Source of the DNA: Chamaelirium japonicum
Lineage: Eukaryota; Streptophyta; Magnoliopsida; Liliales; Melanthiaceae
Assembly: GCA_947650365.1 (NCBI GenBank)
Contig: CANTAL010000097.1
Coordinates: 434,001-498,000 of the forward strand
Length of the DNA stretch: 64,000 nucleotides
Direction: 5' to 3'
Position 1 is the stretch's first letter; every line of letters begins with the position of its first letter. The notes under the pieces were generated by a model. The model ran no database searches and was not told the origin of the DNA. It saw only the letters and a program-made list of their open reading frames with translations. Positions 14,940-27,680 of this stretch are shown here, in pieces. The translations under genes and the position numbers were made by a program.

Positions 14940-17900
14940 AATTAGAATGGATACATTCGTGCGAATGAATTAGAATGGATCATACGAAGGAATTAGAATG
15001 GATCGTACGAATGAATTAGAATGGATCGTACGAATGAATTAGAATAGATCGTACGAATGAATTAGAATGGATACATTCGTGCGAATTAATTAGAATGGAT
15101 CATACGAAGGAATTAGAAAGGATCGTACGAATGAATTAGAATGGATCGTACGAATGAATTAGAATGGATCGTACGAATGAATTAGAATGGATACATTCGT
15201 GCGAATGAATTAGAATGGATCATATGAAGGAATTAGAATGGATCGTACGAATGAATTAGAATGGATCGTACGAATGAATTAGAATGAATACATTCGTGCG
15301 AATGAATTAGAATGGATTATACGAATGAATTAGGGTTGATACATTCGTGCGAATGAATCAAAATGGATCGTACGAATGAGTAAGAATGGATCGTAGAATT
15401 AGAATGGATCGTATGAATGAATTAGAATGGATACATATGAATGAATTAGAATGGATCGTGCGAATAAATTAGAATGGATCGTGCGAATGAATTAGAATGG
15501 ATCGTGCGAATGAATTAGAATGGATCGTGCGAATGAATTAGAATGGATCGTACGAATGAATTAGAATGAATCGTATGAATGAATTAGAATGGATCATACT
15601 AATGAATTAGAATGGATCGTACGAATGAATTAGAATAGATTGTGCGAATGAATTAGAATGGATCTGGATCGTGTATCCATTCTAATTCATTCGTACGATC
15701 CATTTTAATTCATTCGCACGATCCATTCTAATTCATTAATATGATCTATTCTATTTCATTCGTACGATCCATTCTAATTCATTCATACGATCCAATCTAA
15801 TTCATTCATATGATCCATTCTAATTCATTAGTACAATCCATTCTATTTCATTCATACGATCCATTCTATTTCCTTCGTACGATCCATTCTAATTCCTTCG
15901 TACGATCCATTCTATTTCATTCGTATGATCCATTCTAATTCATAAGTACGATCCATTCTAATTCATTCATACGATCCATTCTAATTCATTCGTACGATCC
16001 ATTCTAATTCATTCGCACGATCCATTCTAATTCATTCATACGATCCAATCTAATTCATTCATACGATCCATTCTAATTCATTCGCACGAATGTATCCATT
16101 TTAATTCATTCGCACGATCCATTCTAATTCATTCAAACAATCCATTCTAATTCATTCGTACGATCCATTCTAATTTATTCGTACGATCCATTCGTATTCA
16201 TTCACACGTCCATTCTAATTCATTCATACGATCCAATCTAATTCATTCGTACGATCCATTCTAATTCATTCGCACAAATGCATCAACTCTAATTCATTCG
16301 TACGATCCATTCTAATTCATTCATACATGTACGAATGAATTAGAATGGATACATTCGTGCGAATGAATTAGAATGGATCGTATGAATGAATTAGATTGGA
16401 TCGTATAAATGAATTAGAATGGATCGTACGAATGAATTAGAATGGATCGTACGAATGAATTAGAATGGATACATTCGTGCAAAAGAATTAGAATGGATTG
16501 TATGAATGAATTAGAATTGATCGTGCGAATGAATTAGAATGGATCGTACGAATGAATTAAAATGGATACATTCGTGCGAAAGAATTAGAATAGATCGTAT
16601 TAATGAATTAGAATGGATCATATGAATGAATTAGAATGGATCTTACGAATGAATTAGAAAGAATCGTGCTAATGAATTCGAATGGATCGTACGAATGAAT
16701 TAGAATGGATCGTGCGAATGAATTAGAATGGATCGTGCGAATGAATTAGAATGGATCGTACGAATGAATAAGAATGGATCGTACGAATGAATTAGAATAG
16801 ATTGTGCGAATGAATTAGAATGGATCATACGAATGAATTAGAATGGATACATTCGTGCGAATAAATTAGAATGGATCGTATGAGTGCGAATGAATTAGAA
16901 TGGATCGTGCGAATGAATTAGAATGGATCGTATTAATGAATTAGAATGGACCGTGCGAATGAATTAGAATGGATCGTACGAATGAGTAAGAATGGATCGT
17001 GCGAATGAATTAGAATGGACCGTGCGAATGAATTAGAATGGATCGTATGAATGAATTAGAATGGATCGTCCGAATGAATTAGAATGGATCGTATGAATGA
17101 ATTAGAATAGATTGTGCGAATGAATTAGAATGGATCGTACGAATGAATTAGAATGGATACATTCGTGCGAATGAATTAGAATGGATCGTATGAATGAATT
17201 AGAATGGATCGTACGAATGAATTATAATGGATCGTGCGAATGAATTAGAATGGATCGTACGAATGAAATAGAATGGATTGTACGAATGAATTAGAAAGGA
17301 TCGTAAGAATGAATTAGAATGGATACATTCGTACAAATGAATTAGAATGGATCATATGAATGAATTAGAATGGATTCATTCGTGCGAATGAATTAGAATG
17401 AATCGTACGAATGAGTAAGAGTGGATCGTACGAATGAATTAGAATGGATTGAATTAGAATGAATTGTACGAATGAATTAGAATGGATCATATGAATTAAT
17501 TAGAACAAAGGAATTAGAATGGATCGTACGAAGGAATTAGAATGGATCGTACGAAGGAATTAGAATGGATCGTACGAATGAATTAGAATGGATCGTATAA
17601 ATGAATTAGAATGGATCGTACGAAGGAATTAGAATAGATCGTATGAAGGAATTAGAATGGATCGTACGAATGAATTAGAATGGATACATTCGTGCGAATG
17701 AATTAGAATGGATCATACGAATGAATAAGAATGGATCGTACGAATGAATTAGGATGGATCGTACGAATGAATTAGAATGGATCGTGCGAATGAATCAGAA
17801 TGGATCGTACGAATGAATTAGAATAGATTGTGCGAATGAATTAGAATGGATCGTATGAATGAATTAGAATCGATCGTACGAATGAATTAGAATGGATCGT

Positions 17901-17966
17901 ATGAATGAATCAGAATGGATCGTGCGAATGAATTAGAATGGATCGTACGAATGAAATAGAATGGAT
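14940..17966. repeat. Segmental duplication I, copy 2 (~3.0 kb)
   Basis: Blocks are reverse 14940-15672, forward 15673-16327, reverse 16328-17966. Markers matching copy 1 are GATCGTAGAATTAG (about 15389), GATCTGGATCGTGTATCC (about 15660), CATACATGTACG (about 16322), GTATGAGTGCGAATG (about 16879), GGATTGAATTAG (about 17449) and the ACAAAGG unit (about 17511). It directly follows copy 1, so the arrangement is tandem. The exact outer edges are uncertain because both edges are satellite. Confidence 0.75.
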
Positions 17967-19319
17967 TCACACGAATGTATCCATTCTAATTCATTCGTAC
18001 GATCCATTCTAATTCATTCGTACAATCCATTCTAATTCATTCGTACGATCCATTCGAATTCACTCATACGATCCATTCTAATTCATTCATACGATCCATT
18101 CTAATTCATTCGCACTAATGTATCCTTTCTAATTCATTCGTACGATCCATTCTAATTCATTCGTACGAATGTATCCACTCTAATTCATTCATACGATCCA
18201 TTCTCATTCATTCGCACGAATGTATCCATTCTAATTCATTCGTATGATCCATTCTAATTTATTCGCATAATCTATTCTAATTCATTCGTACAATCAATTC
18301 TAATTCATTAGCACGATCCATTCTAATTCATTCGTACGATCTATTCTATTTCATTCGTACGATCCTTTCTTACTCAATCGTATGATCCATTCTACTTCAT
18401 TCGCACAAACTATTCTTATTCATTCGTACGATCCATTCTATTTCATTCGTACGATCCATTCTAATTCATATGATCCATTCTATTTCATTCATACGATCCA
18501 TTCTAATTCATTCGCACGATCCATTCTAATTCATTCAAACGATCCATTCAAATTCATTCGTACGATCCATTCTAATTCCTTCGTACGATCCATTCTAATT
18601 CCTTCGTACGATCCATTCTAATTCCTTCGTACGATCCATTCTAATTCATTCGCACGAATGTATCCATTCTAATTCATTCGTACGATCCATTCTAATTCAT
18701 TCGCACGATCCATTCTAATTCATTAATACGATCCAATCTAATTCATTCATACGATCCATTCTAATTCATTCGCACGAATGTATCCATTCTAATTCATTCG
18801 TACGATCCATTCTAATTCATTCGTACGATCCATTCTAATTCATTAGCACGATCCATTCTAATTCATTCGCACGATCCATTCTCCATTCTAATTCCTTCGT
18901 ACGATCCATTCTAATTCCTTCGTATCCATTCTAATTCACTCATACGATCCATTCTAATTCATTCGTACGATCCATTCTAATTAATTCGCACGAATGTATC
19001 CATTCTAATTCATTCGTACGATCCATTCTAAATCATTCGCACAATCTATTCTAATTCATTCGTACGATCCATTCTAATTCATTCGCACGAATGTATCCAT
19101 TCTAATTCATTCGTACAATCCATTCTATTTCATTCGTACGATCCATTTTTACTCATTCGTACGATCCATTCGTATCCATTCTAATTCATTCGTACGATCC
19201 ATTCTAATTCATTAATACGATCCAATCTAATTCATTCATACGATCCATTCTAATTCATTCGTACGATCTATTCTAATTCATTCGCATGATCCATTCTAAT
19301 TCATTCGCACGATCCATTC
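17967..19319 (+). repeat. Satellite block, forward orientation
   Basis: Forward block that continues into the next segment up to 20588. It starts after an irregular reverse-to-forward switch (GGATTCACACGAATGTATCC near 17964). It contains several 28-bp units and irregular short joins near 18893 and 18926, where a unit is truncated to CCATTC or TATCC. No gene is present; the long frame at 18382-18621 is a repeat translation. Confidence 0.88.
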
Positions 19320-22245
19320 TAATTCATTCGTACGATCCATTCTAATTCATTCGTACGATCCATTCTAATTCATTCGCACGATCCATTCTATTTCATTCGT
19401 ACGAATGTATCCATTCTAATTCATTCGTACGATCCATTCTAATTCATTCGCACGATCCATTCTAATTCATTCATACAATCCATTCTAATTCTTTTGCACG
19501 AATGTATCCATTCTAATTCATTCGTACGATCCATTCTAATTCATTCGTACAATCCATTCTAATTCATTCGCATGAATCATTCGAATTCATTCGCACGAAT
19601 GTATCCACTCTAATTCATTCATACTATCCATTCTAATTCCTTCGTACGATCCATTCTATTTCATTCGTATGATCCATTCTATTTCATTCGTATAATCCAT
19701 TCTAATTCATTCGTACGATCCATTCTAATTCATTCGTACGATCCGTTCTAATTCATTCGTTTGATCCATTCTAATTCATTCGTACGATCCATTCTATTTC
19801 ATTCATACGATCCATTCTTAATCATTCGCACGATCCATTCTAAGTCATTCGCACTATCTATTCTAATTCATTCGTACGATCCATTCTATTTCATTCGTAC
19901 GATCCATTCTTACTCATTCGTACGATCCATTCTAATTCATTCGCACGAATGTATCCGTTCTAATTCATTCGTACGATCCATTCTAATTCCTTCGTACGAT
20001 CCATTCTAATTCCTTCGTACGATCCATTCTAATTCCTTTGTACGACCCATTATATTTCATTCGTATGATCCATTCTAATTCCTTTATACGATCCATTCTA
20101 ATACATTCCCATGAATGTATCCATTCTAATTCATTCGCACGAATGTATCCATTCTAATTCATTCGTACGTTCCATTGTAATTCATTCGTACGATCCATTC
20201 TAATTCATTCGCACGATCCATTCTAATTCATTAATACGATCCAATCTAATTCATTCGTGCGATCCATTCTAATTCATTCGTACGAATGTATCCACTCTAA
20301 TTCATTCATACGATCCATTCTAATTCATTCGTACGATCCATTCTATTTTATTCGTATGATCCATTCTAATTCCTTCGTACGATCCATTTTTATTCATTCC
20401 CATGAATGTATCCATTCTAATTCATACGTACGATCCATTCTAATTCATTTATACGATCCAATCTAATTCATTCATACAATCCATTCTAATTCATTCGCAC
20501 AAATTTATCCATTCTAATTCATTCATACGAACCATTCGAATTCATTATCACGAATTTATCCATTTTAATTCATTCGTACGATCCATTCCGTGCGAATGAA
20601 TTACAATGGATCGTACAAATGAATTAGAATGGATCGTACGAAGGAATTAGAATGGATCGTACGAATGAATTAGAATGGATCGTACAAATGAATTAGAATG
20701 GATATATTCGTGCAAATGAATTAGAATGGATCGTACGAATGAATTAGAATAGATCGTACGAATGAATTAGAATGGATTGTATGAATGAATTAGATTGGAT
20801 CGTATAAATGAATTAGAATGGATCGTACGAATGAATTAGAATGGATACATTCGTGCGAATGAATTAGAATGGATCGTACGAATGAATTAGAATAGATTGT
20901 GCGAATGAATTAGAATAGATCGTACAAATGAATTAAAATTGATCGTACGAATGAATTAGAATAGATTGTGCGAATGAATTAGAATGGATCATACGAATGA
21001 ATTAGAATGGATCGTATGAATGAATTAGAATGGATCGTGTATCCATTCTAATTCATTCGTACGATCCATTCTAATTCATTCGCACAATCTATTCTAATTC
21101 ATTCGTACAATCCATTCTAATTCATTCGCAAGATCCATTCTAATTCATTCATACGATTCGTTCTAATTCATTCGTACGATCTATTCTAATTCATTCGTAC
21201 GATCCATTCTAATTCATTTGCACGAATATATCCATTCTAATTCCTTCGTACGATCCATTCTAATTCATTCGTACGATCCATTCTAATTCATTCGCACGGA
21301 ATGGATCGTACGAATGAATTAGAATGGATACATTCGTGCGAATGAATTCGAATGGATCGTACGAAGGAATTAGAATGGATACATTTGTGCGAATGAATTA
21401 GAATGGATCGTATGAATGAATTAGATTGGATCGTATGAATGAATTAGAATGGATCGTACGTATGAATTAGAATGGATACATTCATGGGAATGAATAAGAA
21501 TGGATCGTACGAAGGAATTAGAATAGATCATACGAATGAAATAGAATGGATCATACGAAGGAATTAGAATGGATCGTACGAAGGAATTAGAATGGATCCT
21601 ACGAAGGAATTAGAATGGGATCGTATGAATCAATTAGAATGGATCGTACGAATGAATTAGAATGGATATATTCGTGCAAATGAATTAGAATGGATCGTAT
21701 GAATGAATTAGAATGGATCGTACGAATGAATTAGAATGGATCGTACGAATGAATTAGAATAGATCATACGAATGAGTAAGAATGGATCGTATGAATGAAT
21801 TAGATTGGATCGTATGAATGAATTAGAATGGATCGTGTGAATGAATTAGAATGGATCGTACGAATGAATTAGAATAGATACATTCATGCAAAAGAATTAG
21901 AATGGATTGTATGAATGAATTAGAATGGATCGTATGAATGAATTAGAATGGATCGTACGAATGAATTAGAGTGGATACATTCGTATGAATGAATTAGAAT
22001 GGATCATACGAATGAATTAGAATGGATCGTGCGAATGAATTAGAATGGATCGTACGAATGAATTAGAATAGATTGTGCGAATGAATTAGAATGGATCGTA
22101 CAAATGAATTAGAATGGATCGTAATAATGGATCGTACGAATGAAATAGAATGGATCGTACGAATGAATTAGAATTCATTCGTACGAATTAAATAGAATGG
22201 ATCGTACGAAGGAATTAGAATGGATCGTACGAAGGAATTAGAATG

Positions 22246-22250
22246 GATCG
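22246..22250. repeat. Target-site duplication, left (GATCG)
   Basis: GATCG directly precedes the TG of the LTR and is repeated directly after its final CA at 23438-23442. Five-bp duplications are typical of LTR retrotransposon integration. GATCG is also the normal satellite sequence, so one of the two copies restores the array. Confidence 0.9.
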
Positions 22251-22445
22251 TGTTTGGGGATATTTTTCGCTGGTCCGTGCGGTCTCCCTGCAAGACAAAG
22301 GAAAACGTATGAACAGCTGGCTCCCTCAGGAGCGCAGACCCTCCGACGCTCAAGTCAGTCTCAGGTGATTAATGGAGAGCTATAGCAGACAAAAGTGGTA
22401 GGGATGAGGGTTTCGAACCTGTACTTTGGAGCCTGGGGGTGAGCA

Positions 22446-22453
22446 TTTATAGA
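22446..22453 (+). promoter_or_regulatory. TATA-like box in the LTR
   Basis: TTTATAGA lies about 195 bp into the LTR, in an otherwise GC-rich stretch and followed by GC-rich sequence. It could be the promoter TATA box at the U3 end if the LTR reads on the + strand. This is positional inference only. Confidence 0.4.
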
Positions 22454-22846
22454 TATTGGCGACCTACCGATGCCCAACACGTGGAGATTCTTTCCGGCGC
22501 CTTCTAGGCCCCCACGTTCCGGCCCACATGGGTCTCTGATAGTCCTTGGAATTTGGGCCCCTGACATTCTTCGTCGCGTAGCTCGCCTGGCGATGTAGTG
22601 GGGGACTGTTACTGTCTTGTCACTGCCAGGTGGCTTTTCTAGAAAGTTCAAGTCTGGGAGGTCTCGAACTGACTCGGGCGGGCTTCCGTGGACCATAATC
22701 GTCCACGTAGCTTCAGTAGGGTTTCGACACCTGGCAGCCTTCATCAAGAGTTGGGCTCTTAGGAGGGCGACCTCTTCGACAATGGGTTCGGGCGATCCGC
22801 CACTTTATCCCTTGGATTCCTAGGGTCTATGAGATCTATAGAACAG

Positions 22847-23156
22847 GGCGAACTGTGAGCGAGCTCCAGGGGGTGGGGGGGAGCTCCTTGCAAACTGGGG
22901 GCTAGCTCCTTGCGAGCTGGGGCGAACTGAGGGCGAGCTCCTTGTGTACTGGGGGCGAGCTCCTTGCGAACTGGGAGGCGGGGCGGGCTCCTCCTCGAGT
23001 AGGGAGGAGCGAGGGTGGGCTCCCAGGCGAGTTCCCCATCCTTTGGAATCCTGGGGTCTATGAGATCCATAGAAAGGGGGCGAATTGGGGGCGCACTCCG
23101 GGATCTGGGGGCGAGCTCCTTGCGAGCTGGGGGCAAGCTCTTCGCGAGCTGGCGTT
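22847..23156 (+). repeat. G-rich ~22-bp tandem repeats inside the LTR
   Basis: Degenerate repeats of the type GGGGGCGAGCTCCTTGCGA(A/G)CT occur in two clusters, about 22847-22980 and 23080-23156. Each contains a GAGCTC palindrome. A longer direct repeat brackets the first cluster: a stretch built on GGGTCTATGAGATC(T/C)ATAGA at about 22812-22849 and again at about 23043-23080, roughly 231 bp apart. Runs of four or more G on the + strand could form G-quadruplexes. Confidence 0.75.
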
Positions 23157-23437
23157 CTACCTGCACACTTGGATACAGACCCCCATATAGCCCAATGTGG
23201 ATCTCGCTCCCCGTTAAGATGATTCGGCGAGCTCACAGGGTGTTAGGAAACTAAATATTAGATCGCCGAAGTCGTGCTTGGCTTCCGCGTACAGGGGCCA
23301 CTTGCTATAACATACTTCGGGTGTAGCCTCGAGGTAGTGGAGCGGACTGAGGGTTCCAACTCTTGGACGGGCTCTTGTGCGAGCTTGACTCATGATGCAA
23401 GGTTGTCCAAGATATGGGGTTTCTGCTACCCCCAACA

Positions 23438-23442
23438 GATCG
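23438..23442. repeat. Target-site duplication, right (GATCG)
   Basis: Exact copy of the GATCG at 22246-22250. The satellite resumes in the same (reverse) orientation immediately after it. Confidence 0.9.
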
Positions 23443-24120
23443 TACGAATGAATTAGAATGGATACATTCGTGCAAAAGAATTAGAATGGATTGTATGAAT
23501 GAATTAGAATGGATCGAATGAATGAATTAGAATGGATCGTGCGAATGAATTAGATTGGACCATATGAATGAATTAGAATGGATCGTACAAATGAATTAGA
23601 ATAGATTGTGCGAATGAATTTGAATGGATCGTACGAATGAATTAGAATTGATCGTACGAATGAATTAGAATAGATTGTGCGAATGAATTAGAATGGATCG
23701 TATGAATGAATTAGAATGGATCGTATGAATGAATTAGAATGGATCGTACGAATGAATTAGAAAGGATCGTGCGAATGAATTAGAATGGATCGTGCGAATG
23801 AATTAGAATGGATCGTATGAATGAATTAGAATGGATCGTGCGAATGAATTAGAATGGATCATATGAATGAAATAGAATGGATCGTATGAATTAGAATGGA
23901 TCGTACAAAATAATTAGAATGGATTGTATGAATGAATTAGATTGGATCGTATTAATGAATTAGAATGGATCATACGAATCTATTAGAATAGATCGTACGA
24001 ATGAGTAAGAATGGATCGTATTATTGAATTAGAATTGATCGTGCGAATGAATTAGAATGGATCGTACGAATGAATTAGAATGGATCGTACGAATGAATTA
24101 GAAAGGATCGTGCGAAAGAA

Positions 24121-27100
24121 TTCATTTGTACGATCCATTCTAATTCATTCGTACGATCCATTCTAATTCATTCGCACGATCCATTCTAATTCATTCGCAT
24201 GAATGTATCCATTCTAATTCATTCGTACGATCCATTCTAATTCATTCGCACGATCCATTCTAATTCATTCATACAATCCATTCTAATTCTTTTGCACGAA
24301 TGTATCCATTCTAATTCATTCGTACGACCCATTCTAATTCATTCGTACAATCCATTCTAATTCATTCGCACGATCCATTCGAATTCATTCGCACGAATGT
24401 ATCCACTCTAATTCATTCATACGATCCATTCTAATTCCTTCGTACGATCCATTCTATTTCATTCGTATGATCCATTCTATTTCATTCGTATAATCCATTC
24501 TAATTCATTCGCACGATCCATTCTAATTCATTCATATGATCCATTCTAATTCATTCATACGATCCATTCTAATTCATTCGTAGGATCCATTCTAATTCAT
24601 TCGTACGATCCATTCTAATTCATTCATACGATCCATTCTTACTCATTCGTACGATCCATTCTAATTCATTCGCACGATCTATTCTAATTAATTCGTACGA
24701 TCCATTCTATTTCATTCGTACGATCCATTCTTACTCATTCGTACGATCCATTATAATTCATTCGCACGAATGTATCCGTTCTAATTCATTCGTATGATCC
24801 ATTCTAATTCCTTCGTGCGATCCATTCTAATTCCTTCGTACGATCCATTCTAATTCCTTTGTACGACACATTATATTTCATTCGTATGATCCATTCTAAT
24901 TCCTTTGTACGATCCATTCTAATTCATTCCCATGAATGTATCCATTCTAATTCATTCGCACGAATATATCCATTCTAATTCATTCGTACGATCCATTCTA
25001 ATTCATTCGTACGTTCCATTCTAATTCATTCGTACGATCCATTCTAATTCATTCTAACGATCCATTCTAATTCATTAATACGATCCAATCTAATTCATTC
25101 GTACGATCCATTCTAATTCATTCGTACGAATGTATCCACTCTAATTCATTCATACGATCCATTCTAATTCATTCGTACGATCCATTCTATTTCATTCGTA
25201 TGATCCATTTTAATTCCTTCGTACGATCCATTTTTATTCATTCCCATGAATGTATCCATTCTAATTTATTTATACGATCCAATCTAATTCATTCATACAA
25301 TCCATTCTAATTCATTCGCATGAATTTATCCATTCTAATTCATTCATACGATCCATTCGAATTCATTCGCACGAATGTATCCATTCTAATTCATTCGTAC
25401 GATCCATTCCGTACAAATGAATTAGAATGGATCGTACGAATGAATTAGAATGGATATATTCGTGCAAATGAATTAGAATGGATCGTACGAATGAATTAGA
25501 ATAGATCGTATGAATGAATTAGAATGGATTGTATGAATGAATTAGATTGGATCGTATAAATGAATTAGAATGGATCGTACGAATGAATTAGATTGGATAC
25601 ATTCATGCGAATGAATTAGAATGGATCGTACGAATGAATTAGAATAGATTGTGCGAATGAATTAGAATGGATCGTACAAATGAATTAGAATTGAACGTAC
25701 GAATGAATTAGAATAGATTGTGCGAATGAATTAGAATGGATCATACGAATGAATTAGAATGGATCGTATGAATGAATTAGAATGGATCGTGTATCCATTC
25801 TAATTTATTAGTACGATCCATTCTAATTCATTCGCACAATCTATTCTAATTCATTCGTACAATCCATTCTAATTCATTCGCACGATCCATTCTAATTCAT
25901 TCATACGATTCATTCTAATTCATTCGTACGATCTATTCTAATTCATTCGTACGATCCATTCTAATTCATTTGCACGAATATTTCCATTCTAATTCATTCG
26001 TACGATCCATTCTAATTCCTTCGTATGATCCATTCTAATTCATTCGTACGATCCATTCTAATTCATTCGCACGGAATGGATCGTACGAATGAATTAGAAT
26101 GGAGTCATTCGTGCAAATAAATTCGAATGGATCGTACAAATGAATTAGAATGGATAAATTTGTGCGAATGAATTAGAATGGATTGTATGAATCAATTAGA
26201 TTGGATCGTATAAATGAATTAGAATGGATCGTACGTATGAATTAGAATGGATACATTCATGGGAATGAATAAGAATGGACCGTACGAAGGAATTAGAATG
26301 GATCATACGAAGGAATTAGAATGTATCGTATGAAGGAATTAGAATGGATCGTACGAAGGAATTAGAATGGGATCGTATGAATGAATTAGAATGGATCGTA
26401 CGAATGAATTAGAATGGATATATTCGTGCAAATGAATTAGAATGGATCGTAAGAATGAATTAGAATGGATCGTACGAATGAATTAGAATGGATCGTACGA
26501 ATGAATTAGAATGGATCATACGAATGAGTAAGAATGGATCGTATGAATGAATTAGATTGGATCGTATGAATGAATTAGAATGGATCATGCAAATAAATTA
26601 GAATAGATCGTACGAATGAATTAGAATGGATACATTCGTGCATAAGAATTAGAATGGAATGTATGAATGAATTAGAATGGTTCGTATGAATGAATTAGAA
26701 TGGATCGTACGAATGAATTAGAGTGGATACATTCGTACGAATGAATTAGAATGGATCATACGAATGAATTAGAATGGATCGTATGAATGAATTAGAATGG
26801 ATCGTACGAATGAATTAAAATAGATTTTGCGAATGAATTAGAATGGATCGTACGAATGAATTAGAATGGATCGTAATAATGGATCGTACGAATGAAATAG
26901 AATGGATCGTACGAATGAATTAGAATTTATTCGTACGAATCAAATAGAATGGATCGTACGAAGGAATTAGAATAGATCGTACGAAGGAATTAGAATGGAT
27001 TGTACGAATGAATTAGAATGGATACATTCGTGCAAAAGAATTAGAATGGATTGTATGAATGAATTAGAATGGATCGAATGAATGAATTAGAATGGATCGT

Positions 27101-27680
27101 GCGAATGAATTAGATTGGATTGTATGAATGAATTAGAATGGATCGTACGAATGAATTAGAATAGATTATGCGAATGAATTTGAATGGATCGTACGAATGA
27201 ATTAGAATTGATCGTACGAATGAATTAGAATAGATTGTGCGAATGAATTAGAATGGATCGTACGAATGAATTAGAATGGTTAGTATGAATGAATTAGAAT
27301 GGATCGTACGAATGAATTAGAAAGGATCGTGTGAATGAATTAGAATGCATCGTGCGAATGAATTAGAATGGATCGTATAAATGAATTAGAATGGATCGTG
27401 CGAATGAATTAGATTGGATCGGATGAATGAAATAGAATGAATCGTATGAATTAGAATGGATCATACGAAGGAATTAGAATGGATCGTATGAATGAATTAG
27501 ATTGGATCGTATTAATGAATTAGAATGGATCATACGAATGAATTAGAATGGATCGTACGAATGAGTAAGAATGGATTGTATTAATGAATTAGAATTGATC
27601 GTGCGAATTAATTAGAATGGATCGTACGAATGAATTAGAATGGATCGTACGAATGAATTAGAAAGGATCGTGCGAAAGAA
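24121..27680. repeat. Segmental duplication II, copy B (~3.6 kb, LTR-free)
   Basis: Blocks are forward 24121-25409, reverse 25410-25790, forward 25791-26072, reverse 26073 onward (to 27819). Marker offsets from copy A are about 4755-4830 bp before the LTR site and about 3560 bp after it; the difference equals the LTR plus target duplication. The site corresponding to the insertion is near 26995-27002 and reads GGATTGTACG, with no insertion. Copy B abuts copy A, so this is a tandem duplication. Confidence 0.82.

Larger units (their letters stand above)
22251..23437 (+). mobile_element. Solo LTR of an LTR retrotransposon (1187 bp)
   Basis: The element starts TGTTTGGGG and ends CCCCCAACA, giving TG...CA ends with 8 of 9 bases inverted-complementary, and is flanked by perfect GATCG duplications. 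No primer-binding site, polypurine tract or gag-pol sequence follows, so it is a solo LTR, presumably left by recombination between the two LTRs of a full element. It is GC-rich, in sharp contrast to the satellite. The 5' part (CCCTGCAAGAC, CTCCGACGCTCAAGTCAG) resembles LTR starts I associate with plant Ty3/gypsy Tat-type elements; this is recollection, not a search. Orientation is inferred from that resemblance and from a TATA-like TTTATAGA at 22446. Short open frames on both strands inside it look spurious. Confidence 0.9.
19320..24120. repeat. Segmental duplication II, copy A (~3.6 kb plus inserted solo LTR)
   Basis: Blocks are forward to 20588, reverse 20589-21037, forward 21038-21297, reverse 21298-24120. 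The same block order and rare variants recur in 24121-27680: TCTTTTGCACGAATG (19491), CGACCCATTATATTTC (about 20043), the switch CCATTCCGTGC (about 20584), GGATCGTGTATCC (about 21032), GCACGGAATGG (about 21295), a small inverted patch AATTCATTCGTACGAATT (22173-22190) and GGATCGAATGAATG (about 23512). A solo LTR lies at 22251-23437. Without it and its extra 5-bp duplication the copy is about 3.6 kb. Confidence 0.82.

Noticed and set aside
18382-18621. Long open frames rich in I-H-S-N-S-F-V-R in the satellite (also 2522-2746, 19761-20466, 31761-32009, 32906-33151, 59708-59965)
   Set aside because: They are translations of the 23-bp unit passing through three frames. They stay open only where the unit variant TCTATTTC or CTTACTC removes the TAA. 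They occur on whichever strand carries the forward unit and show no start context or codon bias.
22251-23437. A full LTR retrotransposon or a host gene fragment
   Set aside because: The TG...CA ends and GATCG duplications enclose only 1187 bp without a primer-binding site, polypurine tract or a second LTR.
22361-23456. Several 60-138-codon open frames on both strands within the solo LTR
   Set aside because: They overlap each other on both strands in GC-rich, internally repeated LTR sequence and show no recognisable domain. GC-rich DNA keeps frames open by chance.
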